A stretch of 5,936 bases of DNA, taken from assembly GCA_900548635.1 (NCBI GenBank), contig URLP01000109.1:1-5936 (forward strand), read 5' to 3'. The notes under the pieces are model-generated. The model was not told the origin of the DNA, did not search any database, and was given only the letters and a program-made list of their open reading frames with translations. Position 1 is the first letter of the stretch, and each line of letters begins with the position of its first letter. Shown piece after piece: positions 5,329 to 5,936 of the stretch. The stretch comes from an uncultured Megasphaera sp. (GTDB taxonomy: Bacteria; Bacillota; Negativicutes; Veillonellales; Megasphaeraceae). A program made the translations under genes and the position numbers.

Positions 5329-5936
5329 GGTATCTGCCGAGTAGGCAGTTTAGAAAAATATCCCGTTTAGCCAGGTCAAGGTACAGGGGGTATCTGCCGA
5401 GTAGGCAGTTTAGAAATATGCTTATGATTTCGGCCCTGTGAAGGTCGTGGTATCTGCCGAGTAGGCAGTTTAGAAAGAACTGGACAAGCAGGAAGACCGG
5501 GTCAGGGAGGTATCTGCCGAGTAGGCAGTTTAGAAACAGAACCGCCATTTTTGGGGTACATCCGGGTATTGGTATCTGCCGAGTAGGCAGTTTAGAAAAG
5601 GCCACAGCGGCCGCACGGTTCGGTATGACCGGTATCTGCCGAGTAGGCAGTTTAGAAATCCTGGTCGAGGCGCTGGTATTCATCCATCATGGTATCTGCC
5701 GAGTAGGCAGTTTAGAAATATACCGTCGAAGCGCCGACCGTAGAAGCTGCGGGTATCTGCCGAGTAGGCAGTTTAGAAATTATTTCGATACAGCCGCAGT
5801 GCTTCTTCTCCGGTATCTGCCGAGTAGGCAGTTTAGAAATGGTATTTCCGTCCACCGAGTCGATCAAACAGGGTATCTGCTGAGTAGGCAGTTTAGAAAT
5901 GGTATTTCCGTCCACCGAGTCGATCAAACAGGGTAT
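5329..5936 (+). CRISPR. CRISPR array, type I-F-like repeats, leader at left, continues past right edge
   Basis: Ten complete 28-nt repeats start at 5329, 5389, 5449, 5509, 5571, 5631, 5691, 5752, 5812 and 5872; the first 5 nt of an eleventh are at 5932-5936. The repeat begins GGTAT, contains the hairpin CTGCC-GAGTA-GGCAG (5334-5348 in repeat 1) and ends TTTAGAAA. The stem and the AGAAA end match type I-F repeats processed by Cas6f (Csy4), which would cut after the stem and leave an 8-nt 5' handle, UUUAGAAA. The first nine repeats are identical; the tenth has one C-to-T change at 5881. Spacers are 32 nt except the fourth (34) and the seventh (33). Spacers 9 (5840-5871) and 10 (5900-5931) are identical. 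Direction is set by the AGAAA end, the AT-rich leader with promoters, and the repeat variant at the far end. No cas gene is in the window. Confidence 0.97.
5812..5931 (+). repeat. Duplicated repeat-spacer unit with a variant repeat
   Basis: The 32-nt spacer at 5840-5871 recurs exactly at 5900-5931. Between the copies, the repeat at 5872-5899 differs from all others by C-to-T at 5881 (repeat position 10). This is the last stem base, so the C-G pair becomes a U-G wobble and the hairpin is kept. A segmental duplication within the array, followed or preceded by a point mutation, explains this best. Confidence 0.9.

Noticed and set aside
5309..5927. Minus-strand open frames across the array giving repeated SKLPTRQIP or LNCLLGRY units
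   Set aside because: They are read-through of the CRISPR repeats, whose 60-nt period keeps the frame open; there is no start signal and no family resemblance.

Overview
The window holds one gene end, three complete protein genes on the minus strand, and the leader end of a CRISPR array that runs off the right edge. The DNA is moderately GC-rich. A Firmicutes-style RqcH/NFACT protein, a Sec-exported phosphoesterase and a YibE/F membrane protein together suggest a Negativicutes bacterium, possibly Megasphaera-like. That placement is an inference from gene content and style, since no rRNA or marker gene is present.

Layout: (1) 3-272 (+) is the C-terminal part of a class II aldolase. (2) 273-373 is an AGTTTG-rich inverted repeat followed by a bidirectional terminator shared by the two converging genes. 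(3) 382-2085 (-) is RqcH/NFACT, with a clear Shine-Dalgarno and a sigma70-type promoter at 2127-2156. (4) 2157-2350 is intergenic and holds a second copy of the AGTTTG inverted-repeat-plus-terminator module and a 10-bp-period tandem repeat that runs into the stop codon of the next gene. (5) 2351-3502 (-) is a YibE/F-family membrane protein, whose start overlaps the end of (6) 3474-5027 (-), an exported purple-acid-phosphatase-like metallophosphoesterase. These two look like one operon. (7) 5028-5328 is an AT-rich divergent region holding the phosphoesterase promoter, with 11-bp-phased Pho-box-like hexamers, and the CRISPR leader with two candidate promoters. (8) 5329-5936 is a CRISPR array with 28-nt type I-F-like repeats and mostly 32-nt spacers, transcribed rightward.

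How the parts work together: RqcH acts in ribosome rescue. The phosphoesterase probably releases phosphate or nucleotides outside the cytoplasmic membrane, and the YibE/F protein is a co-transcribed membrane partner of unknown role. The CRISPR array is a separate defence unit; no cas gene is in the window, although the repeat hairpin has the Cas6f-type stem. The points most worth checking are the I-F-like array beside housekeeping genes with no cas gene on the leader side, the duplicated spacer around a variant repeat, the Pho-box-like phasing, and the repeated intergenic inverted-repeat/terminator module.
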